Origin: Chiua virens
Taxonomy: Eukaryota > Basidiomycota > Agaricomycetes > Boletales > Boletaceae
NCBI GenBank assembly: GCA_019787685.1
Contig: JAHNUO010000008.1
Coordinates: 62,001 to 126,000 of the forward strand
DNA: 64,000 nucleotides
Direction of reading: 5' to 3'
The notes beneath the pieces were generated by a model, which did no database searches, was not told the origin of the DNA, and saw only the letters and a list, made by a program, of their open reading frames with translations. The position numbers were made by a program, and so were the translations under genes. This document shows positions 12,472 to 23,650 of this stretch, piece by piece; the stretch's first letter is position 1, and each line of letters opens with the position of its first letter.

Positions 12472-13279
12472 GATGGTGGGTAGAAAGAAAGAGCAAGCGT
12501 TTCATTTGAAACGTTTCTGGATATCTTTCTAGTAAAGCTGTGTCAAGATCCATGACCGAGTCATAATCGAGTCTGGCTGAGTGATATCGGGCATAGTCTC
12601 GTAAACCGTCCGATATGGGATCCGAAAGTGTCCCGTTTCAATTGAGAGGTGGCACCGATCACCCTCTGATTCCTGCAAGTTGCCGATCAACCGGGGTCTG
12701 GAGCTCTTCCATTGCAACTTGCTAACATAGGTTCCCGAGATTCGGTCGCTACTTTCCAGCCCCTTGCTGATAGTACTTGACCGGGACTAATCAATCGGAG
12801 TTTCATACTTTACCAGCTTCCAGTACGTATCAAAACCTTGAAGCTCGGCCCTTTCACGTACAGAAAATCGTGCTGAGAAGGATATTGTTAACGGTCACCG
12901 TGGCCCATCACAGGAAAGGCCGATTTGGAACAGGGTGTGTCACATCGGTCAACTGCAGAGGTCCAACTTGCCAGCTGTAATCCTGTCAGCGAGTTGTAAA
13001 CCATCGAATCACAAAATTATTGTTGAAAGAGTCGCATTCTGTATCACGTCGAAGGACTGGACGAGATGGACGTTCGAAAGCTCGGAGGTTCAGCGTGATT
13101 TGGTACACTCAGGGTTGGCGCTTATTTCCGGGATCCGTGCACACGTTCCCCGGGCGGGCCGGGCTTGGCCTCAGTGGCGGAATAAGCGTTTACACCCGGC
13201 CCACCTCGTTGCAACCTTGCTTGTTTTCCCAGCGCGAGTCCCAACCCTCTCTTCTCTCATACACTCATATCATAACACC
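12472..13279. promoter_or_regulatory. Divergent promoter region, RidA / NLR-like gene
   Basis: Roughly 0.8 kb between two divergent start codons. Only short chance frames are present. No clear TATA box was picked out close to the NLR ATG at 13280. Confidence 0.4.
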
Positions 13280-16200
13280 ATGACTACAGTAAATGCAACA
13301 CAATATACGGCTCCGATCATGTACGTTTTTGTATCGTCTCCATGTTATGTTGGGGCACGCTGAGCATGTCGATTCCAGGTCTAAATCCATCACTATCAGT
13401 GGTAGGTTTCAACGCTCGACCTTGAATCGCATGAAACTAGATTTCTTCCAGACATCGAGCTTTACACAGAAACGAAACGCACACTCCCGCTCTCGAGACA
13501 ATACGTCGTAGAGTTTTCTGTGGGCGCTACCGCAAAGCAGACGCAAATCGCCAAGGAGACCAAGAATCGTACATTCTGGAACGACCGTACTATCCATTTG
13601 TGAGTATTTCTACTTCGCTTTACACCGAAAACTGAACATCAGCAGCGATGGCGACGATCGCTCGGATTTTGTTGTCAAGGTTTATCAGAAGCACCGCTTC
13701 GAAAGTGACCAACTTGTTGGAAGTCTTCACGATACCGTCGGCGGGGTACTAGGACAACTCAAGGACGGAGGTACGAAGACTTTCTGTTTCAAGCTGCAAG
13801 CTGACATGGTATGTTAATGCGATCGTCACGATCATAGTGAGTAAGCAGACTCTTAGCGCTGGTGCCTCTAACGGCTCCGATCTTTCGAGCCGTACGATCA
13901 AGTTTGCGTTAACTGTCAAGCCAAGCGAGAGGTCGAATGCAAACGAGCTTCAAGCTAGGGACGCTGTTGTAATGGCGACAAAGACGGTTGTTGCGGTCAG
14001 CTCCAGGCCCAGAGTTGTTGACCTCGTTACTTCTGTGGTTGAATCCGGTCCAGCAGCAATGACCGAAGTTCAGACCTTTGCAACCACGTGGGATGTCCTG
14101 TTGGAGAGGTTGAAGCTGTTCGACACGATCGTGACCAAAATTGCCGAGGTATTTAGTATTCTCTTTGTCTACCTTCTCATAGTCTGAGAGCCATGCAGAT
14201 TCATCCGTATGTGTCGCTGGCCTGGTCTGTTATATCCACTGTAAATAAGGTTGGTGTACTGGTCGACATCCTTGTTATCACTGGTTTACACTGGCGTAAT
14301 TCGCACAGGCGCTTATCGACCAAAAAGATCGCGACGGTCAAATCAGTCGTTTAGCAAGCACGATGAATGACGTCTTCGAATTTGTCGAGAACGCAGGTCT
14401 TCTAAAGACAATTGAACCTCACATCAAGAATATCACTCCTTTGATTCAACAAGTAACCGAGTGTGGATACTTCATTGCCGCGTATAGCAAAGAAACGAGC
14501 TTCTGTCAGTTGTCGCCGGCGTCGTATTACCCATCACTCATCTCTCCACACAGCTACTCGGGCAGTGAAATATACATTCTCTGATATCAACGCGAAGATC
14601 ACGGATTACGACAGCAAGCTCCGAGAACTCAAGACCAAATTTCTGGAGGTTGTTACACTGCAGACCGGAATCGCCTGCGTTCGGACTGAGATCACCGTCG
14701 TTCGTATTATGAACGTGGTGGAGCACATTCGTACGCCTTCTCCTCAGGATTACGTCTAGATGTTCACAAATATGTAACAGAGGAAACGATCGACCTGACG
14801 GACATACTGTATGCCGCCGGCGCGAGATATTCGGAGGATAAGGGTTGCCTTCCAGGGACTCGCAAGATTCTCCTTCGGGAGATCTGTGACATCCTCAATA
14901 ATCCTTCCGACGATGCTCCTCGAGTGTGCCTTTTGACCGGGGTCGCTGGATCGGGCAAGTCTGCGGTGGCCCACACGATCGCTCAGCTGTATGACGGACA
15001 ATTTCGTTTAGGCTCATCTTATTGTTTCGCTAGTGGTGACGTTGCAAGGCGCAATCCGGCAAACCTCTTCAGCACTATTGCGCGGGATCTCGCCGATGTT
15101 GATGTTCAGTACAGGTCAGCACTTTGGAGTATCGTAAAAGGCAACCAAGCGCTTCGCAGGGCGGAGACGCCGGCTGAACAAATCAAGCGGTTCATAGTTG
15201 AGCCCATCGAAAATTTCGATGCTATTGGGCCAATCGTCGTCGTCATTGATGCTCTGGACGAATGTGGCGAACCGGCTGATCGTGCGCGGCTCCTAGCCGC
15301 TATGTCGGAACAGATCTCCGAGGGCAAGTTGCCAACCAATCTTCGCTTCCTCTTCACCTCTCGCCCGGAGAACGACATCATGAACGCATTCTCGTCATGT
15401 CCGCACGTCATTCACAAACAAATGGGTGACGTTTCGGCTATGACTGTCGACGAAGATATCGAGAAATTCATCTATCATTCCCTTCATTCGTACCGCGAAC
15501 TCGAATCGTCTTGGCCTCACAATGAGTGGTGTCAATTACTCGTTCAGCGTTCCCAACGTCTGTTCCAGTGGGCCGCAACTGCTTGCAATTTCATTCGAGA
15601 TACTGGTGGCGTCGGACTCACCCCAGATGAGGGGCTCGAGAACATCTTGAAAAATGACCACCAGGCAATCGTTGACCCTCTGGATAACTTATACCGGACT
15701 GTCCTCAATCGTCTATTTCAACGTGACGACACCCGACGACGCTTTCAAGCTGTGATGAGTATCATACTCGCACTCCGAGAACCATTATCCCTTTCTTCCC
15801 TACTTGCCCTTAGACCTTTCAACAGTGTTTCAGACACGAAGGTCCGAGCTATACTCAGACCCATGGCGTCACTACTAGATGGCGTGCTCGAGGACGATAA
15901 ACCCATTAGGCCCCTCCATGCCTCCTTCCGTGACTTCTTACTGGACCAGAACCGTAGTCTCACACACCATGTTCCCATCCCACCCCACCATTCCCTCCTC
16001 CTTGGACGAGCATTGCTTGCTTGTATGCAAAAAATGCTCAGGTTCAACATATGTGACCTCAATGACACCCCTCGCCGTAACTCTGATGTCCCCAACCTGC
16101 TGAGCCGTGTAAACACAGCCATCCCTCACCACCTATCGTACTCATGCCTATACTACATGGACCACCTGCAACATTCTGATCCCACCCCAGACCTTGTAAA

Positions 16201-18579
16201 TGACATCACCCTGTTCTTCAAGAATTTCTTCCCTTACTGGCTTGAAGCCATCAGTCTCCTCTCCCATTCCTCTGTATCCCCCATCCTGTCAGCACTAGAG
16301 ACATGCACCATCCTACAACACTGGTCCCAGGTGAGTTTATATGTAATAACAGTGAATTATACTGAGAAAGTGGCCAGGGCCAAGAGATTGCCAGTCTAGC
16401 AGCAGAGGCATTCCAGTTCATCAGCCTGTTTACTCCTGTGCTCAAAGAGTCCACCCCCCATCTATATCTATCAGCCATGTCCCAAACTCCCTCCAACTCT
16501 TCACTCTGTGGACTCTGGTTAAACAGACTCATTAAGCATGCTTCTGTCACCTCTGGGCATGCAGTGGGTTGGCTAGTAGATGTTCAGCTCCTGCAGGGCC
16601 ATGATGGTAGAGTCACTTCTGTTGCTTATTCCCCAGATGGAAAGCACATTGTCTCTGGTTCACATGATGGTACCATCAGGGTTTGGAATGCCACCACTGG
16701 TCAGACCATTGTGGGTCCATTTAAAGGGCACACAAACTGGGTCATGTCTATTGCTTATTCCCCAGATGGCCAATATATTGTCTCTGGCTCAAGTGATAAG
16801 ACCATCAGGGTTTGGAATGCCATTGCTGGTCAGGCTGTGGCAGGTCCATTTGAAGGGCACACAGGTGTGGTCATGTCCGTTGCTTATTCCCCAGATGGCC
16901 AACACATTCTCTCTGGCTCAAAGGACAAGACCATTAGAGTTTGGAATGCCACCACTGGGCAGACTGTGGCAGGTCCATTTGAAGGGCACACAGGTGTGGT
17001 CATGTCTGTTGCTTGTTCCCCAGATGGCCAACACATTGTCTCTGGCTCAAAGGACAAGACCATTAGAGTTTGGAATGCCACCACTGGTCAGATTGCAGCA
17101 GGTCCATTTAAGGGACACACAGATTGGGTCAACTCTGTTGCTTATTCCCCAGATGGCCAATGCATTGTCTCTGGCTCAAATGATAATACCATCAGGGTTT
17201 GGAATGCCACCACTGGTCAGAGTGTGGCAGGTCCATTTGAAGGGCACATGCGTTGTGTCAATTCTGTTGCTTATTCCCCAGATGGCCAACACATTGTCTC
17301 TGGTTCATGTGATAACACCATCAGGGCTTGGAATGCTATCACTGGTCAGATTGTGGCAGGTCCATTTGTAGGGCACAGAGACCAAGTCGAGTCTGTTGCT
17401 TATTCCCCAGATGGCCAATATGTTGTCTCTGGCTCAAGTGGTGGGACCATCAGGGTTTGGAATGTCACCACTGGTCAGACTGCAGCAGGTCCATTTGAGG
17501 GACACACAGATTGGGTTTATTCTATCACTTATTCCTCAGATGGCCAACACATTGTCTCTGGCTCATTTGATAAGACCATCAGGGTTTGGAATGCCACCAC
17601 TGGGCAGACTGTGGCAGATCCATTTGAAGGGCACACAAGTTGGGTCATGTCTGTTGCTTATTCCCCAGATGGCCAATGCATTGTCTCTGGCTCAAATGAC
17701 AATACCATCAGGGTTTGGAATGCCACCACTGGGCAGACTGTGGCAGGTCCATTTGAAGGGCACACAGACCAGGTCATGTCTGTTGCTTATTCTCCAGATG
17801 GCCAATGCATTGTCTCTGGCTCAGAGGACAAGACCATCAGGGTTTGGAATTCCACCACTGGGCAGACTGTGGCAGGTCCATTTGAAGGGCATACAAGTTG
17901 GGTCACCTCTGTTGCTTATTCTCCAGATGGTCAATGCATTGTCTCTGGCTCAGAGGACAAGACCATCAGGGTTTGGAATTCCACCACTGGGCAGACTGTG
18001 GCAGGTCCATTTGAAGGGCACACAAGTTGGGTCACCTCTGTTGCTTATTCTCCAGATGGTCAATGCATTGTCTCTGGCTCAGAGGACAAGACCATCAGAG
18101 TTTGGAATGCCACCACTGGGCAGACTGTGGCAGGTCCATTTGAAGGGCACACAGACCAGGTCATGTCTGTTGCTTATTCTCCAGATGGCCAATGCATTGT
18201 CTCTGGCTCAATTGACAAGACCATCAGGGTTTGGAATGCCACCACTGGGCAGACTGTGGCAGGTCCATTTGAAGGGCACATAACTGTTGTCTTGTCTGTT
18301 GCTTATTCCCCAGATGGCAAGTATATTATCTCTGGATCTTCAGATCAATCTATCAAATTGTGGAGAGTAGAAGACTTTTCTGCCTTTGGTGATTTAAAAT
18401 TCATGGATGGTTGGGTCCAGTCTTCTGATGGAGCTTGCTTTTTCTGGGTGGTCCCCTCACGTTGGGACAGGTTCTGTCTTTCAGTTCATTCTTTGACCAT
18501 GTCTCAACATGGTGCTTACCAAGTTGACTTTGATTTTTCTTTGTTTGGGGCATGGACCTCATGTTGGAAATCATCTTGA
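13280..18579 (+). CDS. NLR-like STAND protein: C2 - helical - NACHT - 14 WD40 repeats
   Basis: Large signal-transducing ATPase/GTPase (about 1,600 residues) of the fungal NLR type; relatives include the HET-E/HNWD incompatibility proteins, and a role in non-self recognition is inference. Exon 1 reads MTTVNATQYTAPIM. The next exons give a C2-like domain (IELYTETKRTLPLSRQYVVE, TKNRTFWNDRTIHL, DFVVKVYQKH). A helical region follows, typical of these proteins (IHPYVSLAWSV, GQISRLASTMNDVFEF). The NACHT domain has P-loop GVAGSGKSAVAHTI (about 14940-14980) and Walker B IVVVIDALDECGE (about 15234). An intron near 16331-16399 leads into 14 WD40 repeats of exactly 43 residues and a family-typical tail (DGWVQSSDGACFFWV). 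The 5' half is intron-rich with mixed codons; the repeat part has no introns and AT-ending codons. No stop or frameshift was found. Confidence 0.9.
16591..18396 (+). repeat. 14 x 129-bp tandem WD40 repeat array
   Basis: Fourteen units begin every 129 bases from 16591 (unit 14 starts at 18268), with no indels. Each encodes a WD40 blade with GH, SVAYSPDGQ, SGS, D-TIRVWN and TTGQ. Differences cluster at a few positions: the 2-4 residues after GH, the residue after DGQ, the residue after SGS, and the residue after VWN. Units 11 and 12 differ at only about three of 129 bases; units 10 and 13 are near twins. Fourteen blades make two seven-bladed propellers. Confidence 0.95.
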
Positions 18580-19061
18580 TACTAGTCCTTTCAACTCCTT
18601 TGCTTAATTCACTATAGTTTTGGTACCAGCATGCTTTTCAAGTTGTAACATGGAAATTGGTTCATTACTCAATGTGAAAAGTTATGAGAGGCCTGTGTTC
18701 TCTCTCCCATTGCCACCAACACATAATTGGATTTGTGAGGACTTGTGAGAGTAATGCAAGGATCTACAGAGTAGTAGCCAAAGTTGAGCACATCAAAATT
18801 ATCATTGAATTCTGATATCATACTGAGTACTACTGAATTCTCAACTAACTTGGATAGAATCTTTCTGTGCAGGACCCTTGGCTGAGCAGCTGGCTGACAT
18901 GCTTTTGTTTACCCTCGTTGACATCGTTGTATACACCCAGAATGCTCACTGGATCTCGGCTAAACCGCAAGCTTACCCCGAGACCAAATCTCTCAACTAG
19001 ATCTGCGACAAGCCTGACCGCCGGTACGGGGCGCTATGTGGGATGTATCTACGATGCACAA
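18580..19061. other. 3' flank of the NLR-like gene
   Basis: Non-coding. Up to about 18860 the sequence keeps the AT/TG-rich look of the WD40 exon; after that it changes to the GC-richer local style. No gene seen. Confidence 0.4.
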
Positions 19062-20854
19062 TCATCGACGAAGGCGCAACCGAAACGCATTCTTAGAGGC
19101 CCTCGAGTGCGTGTCTAAATATGCCTCGTAAAATCCCGCAATAAACTCTTCCGCCTTGAATCCGAATCGGTTGTACAATAGCTAGCCGGTTCGAAAAATG
19201 ACCCATCGTACGAACCAAATGAGAAAACGAATGCTGTAAACAAATAACTCACCATGGCGGGATTGTTGGCAGAAACATGAAGGGTGATGTCCCGGTGCGG
19301 ATGAAGTGCAATGAGGTGGTACAACATCGTCCTATTGAAAATAGCGTGAAACTAAATTCTTCACTTTCAATAAAATGGAAACTCACGTCGCTATCTGTGC
19401 ACTCTCCCAGCCCGCTTTGACAGCCAGATAAGTGATGTACGTTTCTTGTGGTGAACTCAAGAGCGCAGCACCAACTACGAGATGACCGTACATGGCAATC
19501 ACCGTACATCGCTCCGGAGCATAGTGCAACGCATCGCTAACTAGTCCAGATATCAGCGATCGGGTCCAGATACATCAGAGGCAAAAATCCTGACCGTCGA
19601 TACCCTCCCAGAACACCCGTGTCAATAGATCGTGTACTTGGCGCAGGTGAGATGGCTGGAGAGAGACATAGGTGATGGGCATGCGCTGTCTCTCAGTCGG
19701 CTCTCCCTCAGGGCTGAAAACTAGTTGGGGAAAAAGCGATCAAACACGGAGAAATACGTGGACTCACTGGGCGAAAGAGTAGTGGGCATGAATATCATCC
19801 ATCAGCGATGTCCACGGTGCATGCGATTCCCAGTCTACTGCGATGAGCCCGGGTGTCACTTGTGGCTTGTGTCCATATATGCGAGCTGCGAACGAATGTT
19901 CGTATTGGGTAGTTTGAATGACACGTAGCGCATCAAAGACCGCTTGTGGGATGGGCGTAGACGGTGGCACGTCGAGTGGGGTCAGTGCTGCAGGTGGGCC
20001 GATATCAAGTGAAGGTGACGCTCTGATACCCGCTCTCCATCGCTCCTTTTCGACGAAAGAAGAAATTAACGAATAAAAACCGTGGATCAACCCGGGTTCC
20101 ATACCGAAACAAAACGTACCTGCTGCAAATGCAACTTGCGCAATACAATCCATTCCGAAGAGAACGCCACACGACCTACTAGACGTTTCTCCAGTGCCAA
20201 GATCCTCTCGATTTCAAAACGGGAGAGCGGACGAAGAAGTTCGCCCCCGCCCCCGCCCTTGTCATCGTCCTGTGTTGTGACGCCACATGATCAAATGAAC
20301 ACCAAACACAATCACGAAAAATGAAGGAACAGATTGCCGTGACGTACGGGAAGCACAGTATCAGACGAACTGGTCCACAAACCGTGTCTCGCCTCGAGAT
20401 ACTCTTGGAGAAATCCCGCCATCGTCGATTCGAACCCGTCATAAACCTTCTCGCTACCGCCTAGGTTCTCGTTCTCGTTCCCATTTCCGCCATCATTCCC
20501 AGTCTCTGGTGCGGAACAAATGACGGGAAGGTGTTGAAATAGGTCAAGAAGAGTAGAAATGGTCGTCGATGCGCGGGTGACGCGCTGTCTGGCCGCGGCA
20601 GCTTTCCCGGTGTTGGTCTTTCGGCGTTTAGCACGACGAGGATTATTCTGGAATGAGGACTGAGCAGCGTTCAAAATATGCGATTTATTGGTGGTTACCT
20701 CTATGTATGAGTTGTCCTCGTCGTCATCGGACGTCGACCATGTCGCATTGGCTTGCATGAAGAGAGAACAGACCTTCCTCCCTGATTCGGCTTTCAGCGA
20801 CCCTGTGAAGACCGAATATTTCTTGGTCCCGCTATCGTCCATCATCATCATCAT
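19062..20854 (-). CDS. KAT14 (CSRP2BP/ATAC2)-like GNAT acetyltransferase
   Basis: The C-terminal exons join into a GNAT fold matching KAT14, the acetyltransferase subunit described in animal ATAC complexes: MPITYVSLQPSHLRQVHDLL, VFWEGIDVSDALHYAPERC, VVGAALLSSPQETYITYLAV, IATTMLYHLIALHPHRDITL, HVSANNPAM, then LLYNRFGFKAEEFIAGFYEA and the ending NAFRLRLRR with stop at 19062-19064. The VSANNPAM-LLYNRFGFK block and LRLRR ending are the strongest marks. Upstream exons are less conserved: a start with a Met run (20854), a basic patch (RRAKRRKTNTGKAAAARQRV) that could be a nuclear signal, and a helical part. The five in-row ATG codons make the exact start uncertain. It may acetylate histones; activity is inferred from family only. 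Confidence 0.8.
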
Positions 20855-21096
20855 TCAGCCAGCGAGCAGTGTTCGGAGTAAATGCGATCGCATACTATCA
20901 TTAGTGGTCTAGCACTGTGCGTCGTTCCAGATTGCTCATCATGTACACCCTGCCAGTCATCGCTGATTCATCCCGGCCAAATTTCACGCTGTGGGTGCAA
21001 TTCAATCAGTCGCAGTCAAATTTTGTCAGCCGTAACCATAAAGGTGAGTACCGCACCGATCCGCTGTCTTGATGATACCACACTGGCGTACAGAAG

Positions 21097-21104
21097 TATA
21101 TAAG
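21097..21104 (+). promoter_or_regulatory. TATA box of ICMT-like gene
   Basis: TATATAAG lies 67-74 bases before the ATG at 21171, with no in-frame coding between. Confidence 0.55.
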
Positions 21105-21170
21105 CCTGTAAGACAAAGTTCCAGGCTCCACACATCATCGACACCATCTTGACAAGCCACCATTACAATC

Positions 21171-22052
21171 ATGTACATCGCCGGCCTCGACCTAGGGATT
21201 TCTTCCACTCAGACGCTCGAGACACTTGTTGTCTTCAGCGTCGTCGACTTCTTCAGATACTTGAGAACCACCTTCAAGACTCTTGCTGTCTATGCTGAAT
21301 CAAAAGGCGGTCGCGTCAAACCGGAGCGCATGCCTGCTCGCGCCCAGGTCGTCAACACGATTCAGGCGATCGTCATCCACGTCCCGCCATTGATCTATGC
21401 TGGCGCTGTATTGCTCAACAAGTTTCGACAGCCCGAGTGGATGGTACCATACACACTCCCAGATGATATTGCGGGCATTCGATTGGATCCAGTCATGAAG
21501 GGTGTGCTCAGACTGGGGGCTTGTGCTGCCGGGCTTGCATTGAGACGCCCGTTTGACTGTGCTCTGCGTCATTTGGGGGAGCAGTGGCACTCTATTGGGG
21601 TTCGCTCTTCCTTTCGATGATTGTTTCCGTTTGATTGACCGGAATTTGTTTTTCTTGCTTCTATGCAGCGCCGTGAGCACCCACGCGTTGTCCATACAGG
21701 ACCGTATGCATGGGTCCGTCATCCGTTGTACACGTGAGTTCTCGTTCGGTTCAGGGACTAAACGCTGACATATTCAACGTGACGTAGCTTTACTCTCATA
21801 CAGGTGGCTTTGTGGTCTGTTATGTTCTGGTCTTACATAGCTCTTATCGCGCTTGGGACCACCGTCGCTGTCTTTGCAGTCAAGATTCCCATGGAGGTAT
21901 GCACCAAGATTCCCAAATGCTTCGCCCTGCTGACTTCCAACTCGCGGAATACTACACAGGAGGACCTCATTGAGCAAGACGAAGGGATCCGACAAGAATA
22001 CAGGGACTACAAGAAGAAAGTCCCTGCGAGAATCATACCGTACATTTGGTAG
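21171..22052 (+). CDS. Isoprenylcysteine carboxyl methyltransferase-like membrane methyltransferase
   Basis: Integral membrane methyltransferase of the ICMT/PEMT type. Exon 1 (21171 to about 21597) holds hydrophobic helices (VHVPPLIYAGAVLLNK, LGACAAGLALRRPFDCAL). An intron leads to REHPRVVHTGPYAWVRHPLY, the family's SAM-binding signature G-P-Y-x-x-x-R-H-P-x-Y. A second intron leads to a membrane hairpin (VALWSVMFWSYIALIALGTT) and the C-terminal motif EEDLIEQDEGIRQEYRDYKK with PARIIPYIW and stop at 22052. The paired Glu in EEDLI and the final Arg/Ile-Pro-x-Ile-Trp are normal for the family. True ICMT methylates prenylated Ras-like proteins in the ER; this divergent member may use another substrate. 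Confidence 0.85.
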
Positions 22053-22379
22053 ACAAATTCTAACTATGTAAACGTCCGTGTCAATCTTGGACGTTCAGGT
22101 TGTTTGATTATAACGTGCTTCATGTTCCTACGTATTAGACACTGCGCAATAGATAACACTACATTCACGGCTTTGCCTAGTGCTCACCGTCAGATGATTG
22201 TCAAGAAATATCTTGTGATCTATAATTATATCTTCTTGGCGCTTCAAGTTGATCTTGGCCCAGTGGTTGGTTGCGGTTACTCTTGAATTCAGAGAAATTA
22301 TGACACGCTTTGCTAGTTAGCTAGTTCCCAGCGACTAGTCGTCTGATCATGTGCTTCCCAGCCACATATGTTTCAAATT
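22053..22379. other. Convergent intergenic gap
   Basis: 3' flanks of the ICMT-like (+) and DUF6533-like (-) genes. AT-rich, with nothing further recognised. Confidence 0.4.
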
Positions 22380-23650
22380 TCAAACCTGATTTGCATCTTC
22401 GATCCGGAGCATCTCGAGGCGAATCGCTCCCCGACCATCCGTATCTTCCTCGACCGCCACCTGTCCCTCTCCGAGTCCCGACCCGACGTCCGCAAAAAAA
22501 GTGCGGATCTCGCCGCGACGAGCCGACTGGCAATCGGTTGTGACACCATACCAAATCCAGCGGCGCTGGGGGTCGTAGAGTTCTCGTATGCTAATTATAA
22601 ACCGAGGCGTGACGATGCATGACAGCGAATCACAAAAGCTGGACGTGAGGATCGTTGAGGTGTCGAAACCCACGATATCGAATTATAAGGATGAGGCTGA
22701 ATTCGAGTCGGACCAGGTTCCTAGTTACGTATGTGTTTCAGCCGTGTGGTAATGTGGACAAAGGCTCGTGGCAGATGACAAGGGACATACAGGATGAAGT
22801 AAAGAATTCCATCCCTCACGAATAACTTCATGTATCGGTTTGGTTGCTGGGTCTTTGTTGCTCTGTACATGTAGATCGCCTCCCTGTAGGTTTGGATGAC
22901 TGCAAGGACCAAGCGTGTGGTACCGAGAGTAATTTGAACACCCAGCGAATACCACATGAAGTTGGGTGACAGATGGAACGAGTAATGACAATATGAGTAA
23001 TCAAGGAATTGTCGAATTGTCGCTGAAAGAAAGAAGAGGGCAGTTCAGATCGAAAATGTGTATGTATGTTCTCTCATCCATCAAAGACATACCCGAGAGA
23101 TAATTGTCAAGAAATCTTTGGGTTCCAATAGAAATGCAAGTAATGACGATTTGCGCTGCATACAGAAGTAACAGGATAGCGAGGATGGTGTTGGATTGAT
23201 TCCACATTGCATAGATGCGAAGAATCATCACAACTGTCAAAGTGATCGTGGCAGGTGAAAACGAAGGAAGGGGATGATAACTCACGACCAGCAGCCGCAA
23301 GGAATATCAAAAAGGCCCAGACAGCTGCTAGTATGGTACCCTTGCCTTGAGGAACTGGTCATTATAATTGGGCTGCGGAGAATAACGCTATTACTTACAC
23401 CTGTTCAATCATCAACATATATATGGCTGCTAGTCATATTTGGACCACTCAAGATCCCATTCGGATATGTCCGTCCAATACACACCGCACTCGACTCCGA
23501 GTCTAAGCTGAACGGATCACCTGATATCGAAACCCAGAAGAAAATGACGACGTCAAGCAATCCAACGTACCAGCAAATTGTGTGGGAGCAAGGTGCACGA
23601 AATTCAGCACTACGTACACCATGATCAAATACTCGTGAGCACACCCTCTA
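22380..23650 (-). CDS. DUF6533-like multi-pass membrane protein
   Basis: Resembles the large agaricomycete family of about seven-helix membrane proteins with an N-terminal DUF6533 domain; function unknown. Exons read downwards: a weakly defined start region (23650-23400), TILAAVWAFLIFLAAAGRE (about 23340-23285), TITLTVVMILRIYAMWNQSN and ILLLLYAAQIVITCISIGTQ (23240-23110), then VQITLGTTRLVLAVIQTYRE and LFVRDGILYFILY (22935-22780), and a last exon VGFDTSTILTSSFCDSLSC, ISIRELYDPQRR ending at the stop at 22380. The ILRIYAM-N-S and VRDGILYF-LY motifs are the family marks. I could not place the DUF6533 first helices convincingly, so the first exon and start are unresolved, and the gene may be damaged at its 5' end. 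Confidence 0.6.

Noticed and set aside
16580..18283. Two long frames (263 and 295 codons) in a second reading frame of the WD40 array
   Set aside because: The 129-bp unit is a multiple of three, so one stop-free alternative frame stays open across all units. The predicted protein (LLLIPQMANTLSLAQ type) is a shadow of the WD40 coding.
16591..18396. Regular spacing of near-identical units as a CRISPR-like array
   Set aside because: Units are contiguous, coding and 129 bases long, with no repeat/spacer alternation, and the genome is eukaryotic.
20425..20445. tRNA B-box-like GGTTCGAATCG on the minus strand
   Set aside because: Falls inside a conserved-looking coding exon of the KAT14-like gene. 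No acceptor stem or A box at the right distance.
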